Part shown: in pieces, positions 39,231 through 49,097 of the stretch
Numbering within the stretch: the first letter of the stretch is position 1
How the letters are laid out: each line of letters starts with the position of its first letter
Assembly (NCBI GenBank): GCA_030538115.1
Contig: JAUNUP010000001.1
Span: forward strand, 1 to 64,000
Source: Dermatophilus congolensis
GTDB lineage: Bacteria; Actinomycetota; Actinomycetes; Actinomycetales; Dermatophilaceae
Length of the DNA: 64,000 bases
Direction of reading: 5' to 3'
The notes under the pieces: generated by a model
The model's database searches: none
What the model was told of the DNA's origin: nothing
What the model saw: the letters and a program-made list of their open reading frames with translations, nothing else
Position numbers and translations under genes: made by a program

Positions 39231-41371
39231 CCACCGATCTCGACCACCTGAAGTCCGTCTTCGCCGACGAGGTCGTCACCAAGGCCCTCGTCCGCGATGT
39301 CGAGCTGCCCGACGGAGGCGGCACGCTCGCCCTCGTCACGATCGACAACGGCCACGACCACACCAAGCCGACGACGTTCGGCCCCAACGGGCTCGTCAAC
39401 CTCAACGAGGCGCTCGAAGGCCTGAGTGAGCGCGGCAAGGCGGGCGAGATCGTGGCCGTCGCCGTGACCGGCAAGCCGTTCATCTTCGCCGTCGGCGCCG
39501 ACATCAAGGGAATCCCGCTCATCCGCACCCGCGACGACGCGGTGGCGGTCGGCAAGCTCGGCCACGACGCGTACTCGCAGCTCGACGCACTGGCGGCCGA
39601 GGGCATCCCGAGCTTCGCGTTCGTCAACGGCGCCACGATGGGCGGAGGCGTCGAGCTCGCCCTCTCCGCCACCTACCGCACGATCTCCGACGCGGCAGGC
39701 ATGTTCTCGCTGCCCGAGTGCTTCATCGGGCTCGTGCCCGGCTGGGGTGGCTGTTGGCGGCTGCCCAACCTCATCGGCGTCGAGAAGGCGCTCACCGTCA
39801 TCATCGACAACCCGCTCGAGCAGAACCGCATGCTCAAGCCCGCCCAGGTGGCCGAACTGGGCATCGCCGACGCGCTCCTGCCGGCCGCCGACTTCCTCAC
39901 CGCCTCGGTGCGCTGGGCAGCCGACGTTCTCGCAGGTCGCATCACTGTCGATCGCCCGGAAATCGACCGCGACGAGGCCACCTGGAACGCGGCCGTCGAC
40001 GCTGCGTACCAGCGCGTGCTCGGCCGCACCGGCGGGGCCTCCCCCGCTCCGTTGGCCGCGCTCGACCTCGTACGCGCCGCCCGCACGAACACGCGGGAGG
40101 AGGGCTTCGCGGCCGAAGACCAGGTGCTCGCCGACCGCATCGTGAGCGACGAGACCCGCGCGAGCCTGTACGCCTTCGACCTCGTACAGCGTCGCGCCAA
40201 GCGGCCCACGAATGCGCCCGACAAGTCTCTGGCCCGAAAGATCACGAAGGTCGGCATCGCGGGCGCCGGGCTCATGGCCGGGCAGATCGCCATGCTCCTC
40301 GTGCAACGGCTCAAAGTGCCGGTCGTGCTCAACGACATCGACCAGGCGCGCGTCGACAAGGGCGTCGCGTACGTGCACGAGCAGATCGGCATGCTGGCGC
40401 TCAAGGGCCGCCTCAGCCAGGACGAGCACAACCGCCTCGTCGCCCTCGTCACCGGCAGCGTCGACAAGGCCGCGTTCGCGGGCGCCGACCTCGTCATCGA
40501 GGCGATCGTCGAGGTGATGGAGGCGAAGAAGTCGGTCTTCGCCGAGATCGAGCCCCTCGTCTCCGAAGAGTGCGTGCTGGCCACCAACACGTCGTCACTG
40601 TCGATCACCGAGATGGCGTCGGGGCTCAAGCACCCCGAGCGGGTCGTGGGCGTGCACTTCTTCAACCCCGTGCAGGTCATGCCGCTCGTCGAGATCATCC
40701 CTGGTGAGCGCACAGACGACGCCACGACTGCCACGGCTTTCGCCCTCGGTAAGTCGCTGCGCAAGACGTGCGTGCTCGCCGCCGACGCGCCGTCGTTCAT
40801 CGTCAACCGGGTGCTCGGTCGGTTCATGAGCGACATTTCGAAGATCGTCGACGCGGGCACGCCGATCGAGGTGGCCGACGCGGCGTTCGCCGGCATCGTG
40901 CCGCTGCCGCCTTTCCACCTCATCGCGCTCGTCGGCCCGGCGATCGCGCTGCACAACGGCGAGACACTCGCCGGCGCGTTCCCCGAGCGCTTCCGGGTGA
41001 GCGAGAACCTCGCCTGGGTGGTCGAGAACGGCATCCGCTCGTACTACACGCAGGACGAAGCCGGTAACCAGGTCATCGACCCCCGCATCGTCGAGCACAT
41101 GAGCGGCCAGGCACAGACCGAGGTGCTCACCGCCGAGCAGGTGCGTGAACGCACGCTCGAAGGCTTGGCGGAGGAGATCGGCATCATGCTCCGCGAGGGA
41201 GTCGCAGCCGGGGCTCCCGACCTCGACCTCGCGATGATCACGGGCGCGGGCATGCACTTCTGGAACGGCGGCATCACGCCGCTGCTCGACCGCCTCGGAA
41301 TCTCCGAGAAGGTCAACGGAGCTCGGTTCTTGCCCGTCGGTATCGCCGATGCAGGAGCAGTGACTGGCTGA
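39227..41371 (+). CDS. fadB: Bifunctional enoyl-CoA hydratase/3-hydroxyacyl-CoA dehydrogenase
   Basis: A 714-residue trifunctional-type alpha subunit. The N-terminal crotonase domain (about 1-300) has FAVGADIKGIP and the MGGGVELALS oxyanion region with Glu in LPECFIGLVPGWGG. The dehydrogenase domain starts with the NAD motif GAGLMAG, then TSSLSITEM and the catalytic VHFFNPVQVMPLVEI, and ends with two C-terminal helical domains. The start overlaps fadA by ATGA. It forms a complex with FadA for two middle steps and the last step of beta-oxidation. Confidence 0.95.
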   Translation: MTTDLDHLKSVFADEVVTKALVRDVELPDGGGTLALVTIDNGHDHTKPTTFGPNGLVNLNEALEGLSERGKAGEIVAVAVTGKPFIFAVGADIKGIPLIRTRDDAVAVGKLGHDAYSQLDALAAEGIPSFAFVNGATMGGGVELALSATYRTISDAAGMFSLPECFIGLVPGWGGCWRLPNLIGVEKALTVIIDNPLEQNRMLKPAQVAELGIADALLPAADFLTASVRWAADVLAGRITVDRPEIDRDEATWNAAVDAAYQRVLGRTGGASPAPLAALDLVRAARTNTREEGFAAEDQVLADRIVSDETRASLYAFDLVQRRAKRPTNAPDKSLARKITKVGIAGAGLMAGQIAMLLVQRLKVPVVLNDIDQARVDKGVAYVHEQIGMLALKGRLSQDEHNRLVALVTGSVDKAAFAGADLVIEAIVEVMEAKKSVFAEIEPLVSEECVLATNTSSLSITEMASGLKHPERVVGVHFFNPVQVMPLVEIIPGERTDDATTATAFALGKSLRKTCVLAADAPSFIVNRVLGRFMSDISKIVDAGTPIEVADAAFAGIVPLPPFHLIALVGPAIALHNGETLAGAFPERFRVSENLAWVVENGIRSYYTQDEAGNQVIDPRIVEHMSGQAQTEVLTAEQVRERTLEGLAEEIGIMLREGVAAGAPDLDLAMITGAGMHFWNGGITPLLDRLGISEKVNGARFLPVGIADAGAVTG

Positions 41372-41440
41372 CTCTGTCGGGCTGCTTCGGCTTCAGCCGG
41401 GCGCCATCTGTTGGCCTGAGGGGCCGACCGTACGACACGC

Positions 41441-41484
41441 GGCGCCGGGTGGTGGTGTGAGAGCACTACTGCCCGGCGCCTTTT
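41441..41484 (+). terminator. Intrinsic terminator of fadAB
   Basis: GGCGCCGGG at 41441 pairs with CCCGGCGCC at 41472-41480, with an imperfect inner stem, and is followed by TTTT. Confidence 0.75.
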
Positions 41485-41631
41485 CGTCGGCAGCGCACCG
41501 GGAGGCTTGCGCGATGAGCGGACGGTGCGATTCACCGTGCCATACTGGGTCGGGCGTTCAACTCCCCCGCCCCCTCGAAGGGGCTGTAACAGGCGACATG
41601 TGCCTGGTCGCAGCGTGATTCGCGCGATTAT

Positions 41632-41650
41632 CTCATATGTGAGTTAGATT
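41632..41650 (+). promoter_or_regulatory. Leaderless promoter with a candidate autoregulatory operator
   Basis: The -10 box TAGATT (41645-41650) ends six bases before the ATG at 41657 and no RBS is present. The dyad CTCAtatgTGAG (41632-41643) sits just before the -10 box, where a bound repressor would block transcription. The encoded protein itself carries an HTH domain. Confidence 0.45.
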
Positions 41651-41656
41651 GGTGCT

Positions 41657-43183
41657 ATGACTGAAGACTACCTCGCCAGGATCGGCGGCCTGGTGCGGGA
41701 GGCCCGCAAATCACGCGGACTCACGCAACACGACCTCGCTGACCTGCTCAATACGAGCCAGAGCGCGGTAGCCCGTATCGAACAGGGCAAGCAGAACCTC
41801 TCACTGGAGATGCTGTCCCGCCTGGGCGCCAACCTCAACAGTCAGTTCGTCTCGCTCGGCACGAGCGGCCCGCAGCACCTGCGCATCGAGGGCGGACGCA
41901 AGCTCTCCGGCTCCATCGACGTCAAGACCAGCAAGAACGCCGCCGTGGCGCTGCTGTGTGCGTCGCTGCTCAACAAGGGCCGCACGACACTGCGCAACAT
42001 GGCCCGCATCGAAGAGGTCAACCGCATCCTCGAGGTGCTCAACAGCATCGGTGTCAAGACACGGTGGCTGCCCGACAGCAACGACCTCGAGATCACTCCC
42101 CCGGCGAACTTCGACCTGTCGAGCATCGACAACGACGCTGCTCGCCGTACGCGCACGATCATCATGTTCTTCGGGCCGCTCATGCACGAACTCGGCGAGT
42201 TCGAGCTGCCCTACGCCGGTGGCTGCGACCTCGGTTCGCGCACCATCGAGCCCCACATGAGCGCGCTGCGGTCGTTCGGCCTGCAGGTCGAGGCGACCAC
42301 CGGGTACTACCGCGCCAAGGTCGACCCGCACACGCCGTCACGGCCCATCGTGCTCACCGAGCGCGGCGACACGGTCACCGAGAACGCCCTGATGGCGGCC
42401 GCGCGTCGCGAAACCACCACGGTCATCCGCAACGCCAGCCCCAACTACATGGTCCAAGACCTGTGCTTCTACCTGCAGGAGCTCGGTGTCACGATCGAGG
42501 GCATCGGTAGCACGACTCTGACAGTGACCGGCTGCGCGAACATCGATGTCGATGTCGAGTACTCCCCCTCCGAAGACCCGATCGAGGCGATGAGTCTGCT
42601 CGCCGCGGCAGTCGTCACGGAGTCGGCCATCACGATCCGTCGGGTGCCGATCGAGTTCATGGAGATCGAGCTCGCTGTTCTCTCGGACATGGGCTTCACG
42701 TACTCGCTCAGCTCCGAGTACACCTCGGCCAACGGCAAGACCCGGCTCGTCGACCTCCGGACCATTCCGGGGCGTCTACACGCACCGATCGACAAGATTC
42801 ACCCGATGCCGTTTCCGGGCCTCAACATCGACAACCTGCCGTTCTTCGCGATCATCGGCGCGTGCGCGAACGGCCGGACGATGATCCACGACTGGGTCTA
42901 CGAGAACCGGGCGATCTACCTCACCGAGCTCAACAAGGTGGGCGCCAAGGTGCAGTTGCTCGACCCGCACCGTGTCGTCGTCGACGGGCCCACCCGCTGG
43001 CGCGCTGCGGAGGTCGTGTGCCCGCCCGCCCTTCGACCGGCAGTGGTCGTCCTCATCGCGATGCTCGCTGCTCCGGGTACCTCGTACCTGCGCAACGTGT
43101 ACGTCATCAACCGCGGCTACCAAGACCTGGCAGACCGCCTGAACGCGCTGGGCGCAAGCATCGAGAGCTTCCGCGACATCTGA
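41657..43183 (+). CDS. HTH (XRE)-fused MurA-like enolpyruvyl transferase
   Basis: A 508-residue fusion. Residues 8-65 form an XRE helix-turn-helix (VREARKSRGLTQHDLADLLN...SQSAVARIEQGKQNLSLEML). Residues 75-508 are an enolpyruvyl transferase fold like MurA, which adds enolpyruvate to UDP-GlcNAc in the first committed step of peptidoglycan synthesis. The substrate-binding Lys-Asn pair is kept (KTSKNAAVALL), the active-site cysteine is Cys190 in GGCDLGSR, and ENRAIYLTEL matches the MurA ENR block. Catalysis is thus possible, but the DNA-binding domain suggests a regulatory or moonlighting role, perhaps sensing the cell-wall precursor. An ordinary MurA is presumably encoded elsewhere. Confidence 0.85.
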   Translation: MTEDYLARIGGLVREARKSRGLTQHDLADLLNTSQSAVARIEQGKQNLSLEMLSRLGANLNSQFVSLGTSGPQHLRIEGGRKLSGSIDVKTSKNAAVALLCASLLNKGRTTLRNMARIEEVNRILEVLNSIGVKTRWLPDSNDLEITPPANFDLSSIDNDAARRTRTIIMFFGPLMHELGEFELPYAGGCDLGSRTIEPHMSALRSFGLQVEATTGYYRAKVDPHTPSRPIVLTERGDTVTENALMAAARRETTTVIRNASPNYMVQDLCFYLQELGVTIEGIGSTTLTVTGCANIDVDVEYSPSEDPIEAMSLLAAAVVTESAITIRRVPIEFMEIELAVLSDMGFTYSLSSEYTSANGKTRLVDLRTIPGRLHAPIDKIHPMPFPGLNIDNLPFFAIIGACANGRTMIHDWVYENRAIYLTELNKVGAKVQLLDPHRVVVDGPTRWRAAEVVCPPALRPAVVVLIAMLAAPGTSYLRNVYVINRGYQDLADRLNALGASIESFRDI

Positions 43184-43212
43184 TCGTGTGACAGAAATCG
43201 TGTGACACCAGA

Positions 43213-43246
43213 TCGGCCGGGTGACGTGATCACGTCACCCGGCCGA
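43213..43246. terminator. Perfect 34-base palindrome between convergent genes
   Basis: Arms of 17 bases with no spacer (left arm TCGGCCGGGTGACGTGA) lie between the MurA-like stop and the dxs stop, two bases from the latter. It can act as a terminator for both genes. Confidence 0.7.
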
Positions 43247-43248
43247 AG

Positions 43249-45162
43249 TCAGTTCGCGGTGCTTCCTGTTCGAGACTCCGCCAGCGGCGCCAGCTTTGCC
43301 GAGAGGGCGGCCGTGATCGCGTCTGCTGTGAGCCCGTTCTCTGCGAGCACCTGGGAGCGGCTGGCGTGGTCCAAAAACTTCTTCGGCAACCCGAACCGCG
43401 ACACCGGCACCTCGACTCCGGCCTCGGAGAGGGCTGCCGCGATGGCAGAGCCGACGCCCGTCGCCGCGAGGCCGTCTTCGATGACCGCCACGCGACGGGC
43501 GCCGCTGAGCAGACCGATGAGGTCGTCGCTGACGGGCAGCACCCAGCCCGGATCCACGACGGTAACGCCGTGTCCAGCCTCCGCGAGCCGCCGAGCCGTC
43601 TCCAACGCGACCGGCGCCAGCGCACCGACCGACACGATCACCAACTCGGCGACCGAATCGGGGTCGTCGGCTCCGGCCCGGAACAGGATGTCGAGATCGC
43701 CCACGGTGTCCACCGCAGGAATCGCTGCAGGCTCGGAGCCCTTCGGGAAGCGGATGACGGTCGGACCGTCGTCGACCTGCACGGCCTCCCGGAAGAGCGT
43801 GCGCAGCGTGGCGCCGTCGCGCGGCGCGGCCACGCGGATACCCGGAACGATCGCCGTGAGCGAGAGGTCCCACATGCCGTTGTGCGAAGCGCCGTCGTTG
43901 CCGGTGACGCCCGCGCGGTCGAGCACCAACGTCATCCCGGCTTTGTGTAGGGCCGCGTCCATGAGCAACTGATCGAACGCGCGGTTGAGGAACGTGGAGT
44001 AGATCGCGACGACCGGGTGCAACCCGGCGAACGCGAGACCGCACGCATTGGCCACGGCGTGCTGCTCGGCGATGCCGACGTCGAACACCCGCTCGGGGTA
44101 CTTCTCCGAGAACCCCCGCAGACCCACCGGGATGAGCATCGCGGCGGTGAGCGCCACGATGTCGTCGCGCTCGGCGCCGAGAGCCTCGATCTCCTCGGAG
44201 AAGTTGTCGGTCCAACTGCGACCCGAAATCTCCAGCGGCAGACCGGTTTCGGGGTTGATGACACCGACCGCGTGGAACGCGTCGTCGGTGTCGGCGAGGG
44301 CGGGCTCGTAGCCGTGGCCCTTCTCGGTGATCGCGTGCACGATCACCGGCCCGCCGAAGTCGCGCGCGTGGCGGAGGGCGGTCTGCAGCGCCTCGACATC
44401 GTGCCCGTCGATGGGGCCGATGTACTTCATGCCCAGGTCTTCGAACATCACCTGCGGCGCGACGATGTCTTTGATGCCCTTCTTCATGCCGTGCAACGCC
44501 TCGTAGACACGGTTGCCCAGCGGCTTGCTCACCAGGGTGCGACGACCCCACGAGAGCATCTCTTCGTACTGCGGCTCCGTACGCAGCCGGGCCAGGTGCT
44601 GCGCGAGCCCGCCAGTGGTCGGCGCATACGAGCGCTCGTTGTCGTTGACCACGATGACCAGCGGCAATTCGTCGTCGGCCGCGATCTCGTTGAGCGCCTC
44701 CCACGCCATGCCGCCGGTGAGCGCACCGTCGCCGATGACGGCGACCGTGTGCCGGCCTGACTCGCCGCGCAGGTGGTGTGCGCGGGCGATGCCCTCCGCC
44801 CAACTCAGCGAACCGGAGGCGTGAGAGTTCTCGACGATGTCGTGCACCGACTCCGAACGGCTCGGGTACCCGGACAGGCCGCCCTTGGCGCGCAGCGCCG
44901 AGAAGTCACGCCTGCCGGTGAGCAGCTTGTGTACGTAGCTGATGTGCCCGGTGTCGAAGACGATCGAGTCGTGGGGGCTGTCGAAGACCCGATGCAACGC
45001 GATGGTCAGCTCGACGACACCGAGGTTCGGCCCCAGGTGCCCGCCGGTGCGCGATACGGAGGCGACGAGAAAATCGCGGCACTCTTGCGCCAGCGTGCGC
45101 AGTTGCGCCGTGGTCATCGCCCTGACGTCGTCGGGGCCCTCGACCGTGTCGAGAAGGCTCAC
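43249..45162 (-). CDS. dxs: 1-deoxy-D-xylulose-5-phosphate synthase
   Basis: A 637-residue thiamine-diphosphate enzyme that joins pyruvate and glyceraldehyde 3-phosphate, the first step of the non-mevalonate isoprenoid pathway. The TPP-binding span runs from [11 protein letters not shown] to VVNDNERSY, with the [13 protein letters not shown] block ([15 protein letters not shown]) near the N-terminus and [14 protein letters not shown] in the second half. Start GTG with GGGAG upstream. It is the usual length. Its position near RNase D matches the M. tuberculosis dxs1 neighbourhood. Confidence 0.96.
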   Translation of the reverse strand: MSLLDTVEGPDDVRAMTTAQLRTLAQECRDFLVASVSRTGGHLGPNLGVVELTIALHRVFDSPHDSIVFDTGHISYVHKLLTGRRDFSALRAKGGLSGYPSRSESVHDIVENSHASGSLSWAEGIARAHHLRGESGRHTVAVIGDGALTGGMAWEALNEIAADDELPLVIVVNDNERSYAPTTGGLAQHLARLRTEPQYEEMLSWGRRTLVSKPLGNRVYEALHGMKKGIKDIVAPQVMFEDLGMKYIGPIDGHDVEALQTALRHARDFGGPVIVHAITEKGHGYEPALADTDDAFHAVGVINPETGLPLEISGRSWTDNFSEEIEALGAERDDIVALTAAMLIPVGLRGFSEKYPERVFDVGIAEQHAVANACGLAFAGLHPVVAIYSTFLNRAFDQLLMDAALHKAGMTLVLDRAGVTGNDGASHNGMWDLSLTAIVPGIRVAAPRDGATLRTLFREAVQVDDGPTVIRFPKGSEPAAIPAVDTVGDLDILFRAGADDPDSVAELVIVSVGALAPVALETARRLAEAGHGVTVVDPGWVLPVSDDLIGLLSGARRVAVIEDGLAATGVGSAIAAALSEAGVEVPVSRFGLPKKFLDHASRSQVLAENGLTADAITAALSAKLAPLAESRTGSTAN

Positions 45163-45307
45163 GTGTCTCTCCCATCACCGAGGTGGCCATACGGCAACCG
45201 TCCGACCATACCGCCGACGGAGTATGTACGCCTTGTGCAGTCCGTCGAGATCTCGTGCGGATTGCGTGTTGCCCCTGGTCACTCCACGGATTCAGCGCGG
45301 GGCAGGC

Positions 45308-45955
45308 TCAGTCAGAATCGCTCGACACAGAGTCGCTCGCAACGGAGGCGGTCGCCACGCCGGCGTCGGCCCAGGCGGCGAAGGTCGTGGCCAGGTCGTC
45401 GGGCGCGACGGCAGCGGTGAGGTCGACGAGCACCGTGGTGACGAAGCCCTCGGCGGCCGCGTCGAGCGCGGTCGCGCGCACACAGTGATCTGTGGCGATG
45501 CCGCACACGTCGACGTCGCTCACGCCGCGTGACCTGAGGAAGTCGACGAGCGTCTCCCCCACCTCCGAGCTGCCCTCGAAACCGGAATAGGCGGCCGTGT
45601 ACGCGCCCTTGTCGAAGATGGCGTCGAATTCACGAAAGCCCAGGTCGTCGTGGAATTCCTGACCCCGCGTGCCCACGACGCAGTGCGCGGGCCACGTGTC
45701 GACGTAGTCGGGCGTTTCGGAGAAATGGGTGCCGGGGTCGATGTGAGCGTCACGGGTGGCCACGACCACGTCGTAGCCCTCGTCGCCCGCCAGGTAGGCC
45801 GTGATGTCGGCGGCGGCCTTAGCCCCACCCGCGACGGCGAGGGAGCCGCCCTCGCAGAAGTCGTTCTGCACATCCACGACGACCAGGGCCCGAGCACCCT
45901 CGGGCGCCGAGAAGTCGTCGGACTGGGTCGTGTCGCTCGGCATCGTTGACGTCAT
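45308..45955 (-). CDS. pncA: Nicotinamidase (pyrazinamidase)
   Basis: A 215-residue isochorismatase-fold amidase converting nicotinamide to nicotinate for NAD salvage. The catalytic triad is Asp28 (VVDVQNDF), Lys116 (FDKGAYT) and Cys158 (ATDHCVR); metal ligands Asp69, His71 and His77 lie in DAHIDPGTH. The N-terminal 20 residues and a Ser/Asp-rich C-terminal tail go beyond the core. ATG at 45955 has GATGGGG just upstream; an in-frame ATG six codons before is the alternative. It is divergent from map. Confidence 0.93.
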   Translation of the reverse strand: MTSTMPSDTTQSDDFSAPEGARALVVVDVQNDFCEGGSLAVAGGAKAAADITAYLAGDEGYDVVVATRDAHIDPGTHFSETPDYVDTWPAHCVVGTRGQEFHDDLGFREFDAIFDKGAYTAAYSGFEGSSEVGETLVDFLRSRGVSDVDVCGIATDHCVRATALDAAAEGFVTTVLVDLTAAVAPDDLATTFAAWADAGVATASVASDSVSSDSD

Positions 45956-46079
45956 TGCCCCATCTTGGCCCATCGGTGTGCGCACCTGCTCGTCTGGGCT
46001 CACCACCGCTCTACCTACAGCTCGACCTTGTGCCCGACGGGTGGCCGCTGCCGATGCGGGGCCGGGCTGCTCCGGCTCC

Positions 46080-46085
46080 TAGACT
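46080..46085 (+). promoter_or_regulatory. -10 box TAGACT for leaderless map
   Basis: TAGACT ends seven bases before the ATG at 46093, with no RBS between. Confidence 0.45.
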
Positions 46086-46092
46086 CGGCCCC

Positions 46093-46956
46093 ATGTCGTT
46101 CGCTTATGGGTCCGTCCGTCCCGGTCTCGTGGGACAGGGCCGCTCTGTGCCGGCCTCCATCCCTCGCCCCGAATACGTCGGGCGACCGGCACCCGAGCCG
46201 TTCACCGGATCCGAGGTGCGCGATCCGCAGATGATCGAGGCGATCAGGCACGCCTCCACGATCGCCGCCCGCGCCCTGGAGGCCGTGGGGGCCGCCGTCG
46301 CACCGGGCGTCACGACCGACGAACTCGACGAGATCGGTCACCGGTACCTCGTCGAGCACGACGCCTACCCCTCGACGCTGGGCTACCGCGGCTTTCCGAA
46401 GTCGCTGTGCACGAGTGTCAACGAGGTCATCTGCCACGGAATCCCCGACGACCGGCCGCTGGCCGACGGCGACATCGTCAACGTCGACATCACCGCCTAT
46501 ATCGGAGGCGTACACGGCGACACCAACGCCACCTTCCTCGTCGGCGACGTGGCACCGGAGGCGGTGGCGCTCGTCGAGCACACCCGCGAGGCTCTCAACC
46601 GAGGCATCAAGGCGGCCAAGCCGGGCCGCGCCGTCAACGTGATCGGCCGGGTCATCTCGTCGTACGCCAAGCGCCACGGGCTCGGCGTGGTGCACGACTT
46701 CACCGGCCACGGGGTCGGGCCCGCCTTTCACACGGGCCTGATCATCCCCCACTACGACGCGGCACCGAACTACGACACCGTCATCGAGCCGGGCATGACG
46801 TTCACGATCGAGCCGATGCTCACGCTCGGCGCGCACGAGTGCGAGGTGTGGGACGACGGCTGGACCGCCGTGACCACCGACCGCAGCCTCACCGCCCAGT
46901 TCGAGCACACGCTGCTCATCACCGACACAGGCGCCGAGGTGCTCACGCTGCCGTGA
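46093..46956 (+). CDS. map: Type I methionine aminopeptidase
   Basis: A 287-residue MetAP that removes initiator methionine. The five metal ligands are in [19 protein letters not shown] (two Asp), [10 protein letters not shown] (His), TIEPML (Glu) and QFEHT (Glu). An N-terminal extension of about 40 residues with PxxP-type segments ([18 protein letters not shown]) matches the longer actinobacterial class, which binds the ribosome through this region. The start ATG is leaderless by appearance. Confidence 0.95.
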   Translation: MSFAYGSVRPGLVGQGRSVPASIPRPEYVGRPAPEPFTGSEVRDPQMIEAIRHASTIAARALEAVGAAVAPGVTTDELDEIGHRYLVEHDAYPSTLGYRGFPKSLCTSVNEVICHGIPDDRPLADGDIVNVDITAYIGGVHGDTNATFLVGDVAPEAVALVEHTREALNRGIKAAKPGRAVNVIGRVISSYAKRHGLGVVHDFTGHGVGPAFHTGLIIPHYDAAPNYDTVIEPGMTFTIEPMLTLGAHECEVWDDGWTAVTTDRSLTAQFEHTLLITDTGAEVLTLP

Positions 46957-47023
46957 GCCTGCGGTGAGGTCGTCGCAGTCCCGGTGCCAGGCCAGCTCGT
47001 CGCGATGTCACGGGGGCCCGACG

Positions 47024-47968
47024 TCAGGGGGTGCGGGCCAGGTCGGCAGCGCCGATGATCCCCGCGTCGTTGCCGAGCGTGGCCAGCAGCACGGGCGGGA
47101 TCGAGCGGTAGGGCAGCCCGGAGACGCGTGACGCCAGTCCGGCGGCCGCCGGCTTGCGCAGCAGCTCGCCCGCCTCGCTCACGCCTCCGGCCAGCACGAA
47201 CACCGCCGGGTCGAAGGCAGAACTCAGGTCGGCCATGCCGATGCCGAGCCAGTCGCCGACGATGTCGAAGCACTCGATGGCGGCCTCGTCACCCTCTTTG
47301 GCGGCCTGCGTGATGTGCATGCCCGTGATGCCCTCGGGCGTGCCGCCGGCCAGTTCGAGGAGGCGTTCCGCGCGATCCGGGGCGTACATCGCCAGTTCGC
47401 GGGCCTCGTGCACGAGGGACCGACCGCTGCCGTAGCGCTCGAGGCAGCCGAAACGCCCGCAGCCGCAGCGTCGCCCGCCCTTCTTGACGTTGATGTGGCC
47501 GAGTTCGCCGGCCATGCCGCCGGCGCCGCGCAACAGTTTGCCGTCGACGATGACCCCGCCACCTACGCCCGTGCCGACCGTGAGCACGACGCAGTGCCGC
47601 GCGCCACGGGCCGCACCGAAGCGCGCCTCCGCCCAGGCCGCGGCGTTGGCGTCGTTCTCGATCACGGTCGGCAGCCCGGTCGTCGATTCGAGGCGCGCCT
47701 TGAGGGGCTCGTTGCGCCAGGTGAGGTTGGGCGCGAACACCACCTTCGCCCGGTCGGCGTCGATGAACCCGGCGGCTCCCACGCCGACTGCGGCAACCTC
47801 GTACGAGCGCCGGAGTTCGGCGACCAGCTCGGAGGAGACACGCACGATGCCGTGCGCCCCGTCGGAGGGGGTGGGGCGGCGAGCGCTGGCGACCATCGAA
47901 CCCTCTTCGTCGACCACCCCGGCAGCGATCTTGGTGCCGCCGATGTCGATTCCGATGCACAGAGTCAC
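47024..47968 (-). CDS. glk: ROK-family glucokinase
   Basis: A 314-residue sugar kinase using ATP to phosphorylate glucose. The phosphate motif is GIDIGGTKIAAG, the catalytic Asp is in IENDANAAAW, and the ROK zinc motif is CGCGRFGCLE, with LGHINV before it. The GTG at 47968 has an excellent AGGAGG site eight bases upstream and is preferred over a start 21 codons further out. It is divergent from ppgK, giving a pair of glucokinases with different phosphate donors. Confidence 0.92.
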   Translation of the reverse strand: MTLCIGIDIGGTKIAAGVVDEEGSMVASARRPTPSDGAHGIVRVSSELVAELRRSYEVAAVGVGAAGFIDADRAKVVFAPNLTWRNEPLKARLESTTGLPTVIENDANAAAWAEARFGAARGARHCVVLTVGTGVGGGVIVDGKLLRGAGGMAGELGHINVKKGGRRCGCGRFGCLERYGSGRSLVHEARELAMYAPDRAERLLELAGGTPEGITGMHITQAAKEGDEAAIECFDIVGDWLGIGMADLSSAFDPAVFVLAGGVSEAGELLRKPAAAGLASRVSGLPYRSIPPVLLATLGNDAGIIGAADLARTP

Positions 47969-48223
47969 TGTGGGTCGCCTCCTGCTGTCGCGGCAGGCGG
48001 CCTTGGTGCCGGCCCGCTCGTCGGTGTTCACGGGGTGTTCGGTGATCTCGGGGGTCGTCTCCTGCTGTTCGGGCTGCAGCCCGGTGGTGACGCCTCGACC
48101 TGCACTCCACTATTCCAAGAACGGGCCGCTCAGGGTGACAGGAGGGTCGGATCGTCTGCACGAGCTGCGGGGCAAGTAGCCTTTTCCCGAACCGCCGATC
48201 GACGTAGAACCCAGGAGACCCCA

Positions 48224-48997
48224 GTGGCGTCAACAGCTCTTCCCCTCGGCATCGACATCGGCGGCAGCGGCATCAAGGGCGCACCCGTCGATCTGGAGAA
48301 GGGAGCGTTCGCGACGGAGCGGCTGCGTATCGACACTCCGGAAGGCGCGAGCCCGGGTGATGTCTTCGATGTGGTCGAGCAGGTCGCGGCGCATTTCGAC
48401 GATGTGTGCGGCGACTCCCCCATCGGCGTGACAGTGCCCGCCGCGGTCACCCACGGGGTCGTTCGCACCGCGGCCAACATCGACGGCGCCTGGATCGGGG
48501 TCGACGCCCAGAAGAAGCTGAGCAAGCGCCTGGGCCGCCCGGTCACCGTGCTCAACGACGCCGACGCGGCCGGCATGGCCGAACTCGCCTACGGCGCGGC
48601 GCAGGGCGTCGACGGCACGGTCTTCGTCGCCACGCTCGGCACAGGCGTGGGTACGGTGCTGCTCGTCGACGGCGTGCTCGTGCCCAACACCGAGCTCGGG
48701 CACATCGAACTCGACGGGGTCGATGCCGAGACCCGCACGGCCAATGCGATCCGAAAGGCCGAAGACCTCTCGTGGGAGGACTGGGCCAAGCGGCTCCAGC
48801 GCTACTTCTCTGCCATCGAGAACCTGCTCTGGCCCGACCTCATCGTGGTCGGAGGCGGGGTCTCGAAGAAGTCCGAGAAGTTCTTGCCCTACCTCGACCT
48901 GCGCGCACCGATCGTGCCCGCGAAGCTGCTCAACGACGCAGGCATCATCGGCGCCGCCTGGCACGCCACCCGAGTAGCAGAGGGCCTCGCCAAATAG
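48224..48997 (+). CDS. ppgK: Polyphosphate glucokinase
   Basis: A 257-residue kinase that uses inorganic polyphosphate (and usually ATP) to phosphorylate glucose. The family-specific motif GGSGIKGAPVDLEKG is intact, followed by LNDADAAGMAEL, ATLGTGVGTVL and ELGHIELDG; the ROK cysteine cluster is absent, as expected. Start GTG with AGGAG eight bases upstream. The dispersed palindromic repeat begins 13 bases after its stop and may serve as terminator. Confidence 0.94.
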   Translation: MASTALPLGIDIGGSGIKGAPVDLEKGAFATERLRIDTPEGASPGDVFDVVEQVAAHFDDVCGDSPIGVTVPAAVTHGVVRTAANIDGAWIGVDAQKKLSKRLGRPVTVLNDADAAGMAELAYGAAQGVDGTVFVATLGTGVGTVLLVDGVLVPNTELGHIELDGVDAETRTANAIRKAEDLSWEDWAKRLQRYFSAIENLLWPDLIVVGGGVSKKSEKFLPYLDLRAPIVPAKLLNDAGIIGAAWHATRVAEGLAK

Positions 48998-49010
48998 CAC
49001 CGGTGTCGGT

Positions 49011-49092
49011 TTCCCTAACTTTTGCCAGCAGAAGTTAGGGAGCAAAGCACGGTTTGCAAACTATGTCCGAGTCGCTCAACTTCTGCTGAGTG
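49011..49092 (+). repeat. Dispersed palindromic repeat, copy A
   Basis: An 82-base element about 80% identical by eye to the reverse complement of 51326-51408. It begins with a hairpin (CCCTAACTT ... AAGTTAGGG), holds the palindrome GTTTGCAAAC and ends AACTTCTGCTGAGTG. Copy B keeps both stems although several stem bases differ. Confidence 0.8.
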
Positions 49093-49097
49093 AGGGC

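Noticed and set aside
47315..48223. Upstream extension of the ppgK frame
   Set aside because: It is antisense to the ROK glucokinase; ppgK has its own GTG with a good RBS at 48224.
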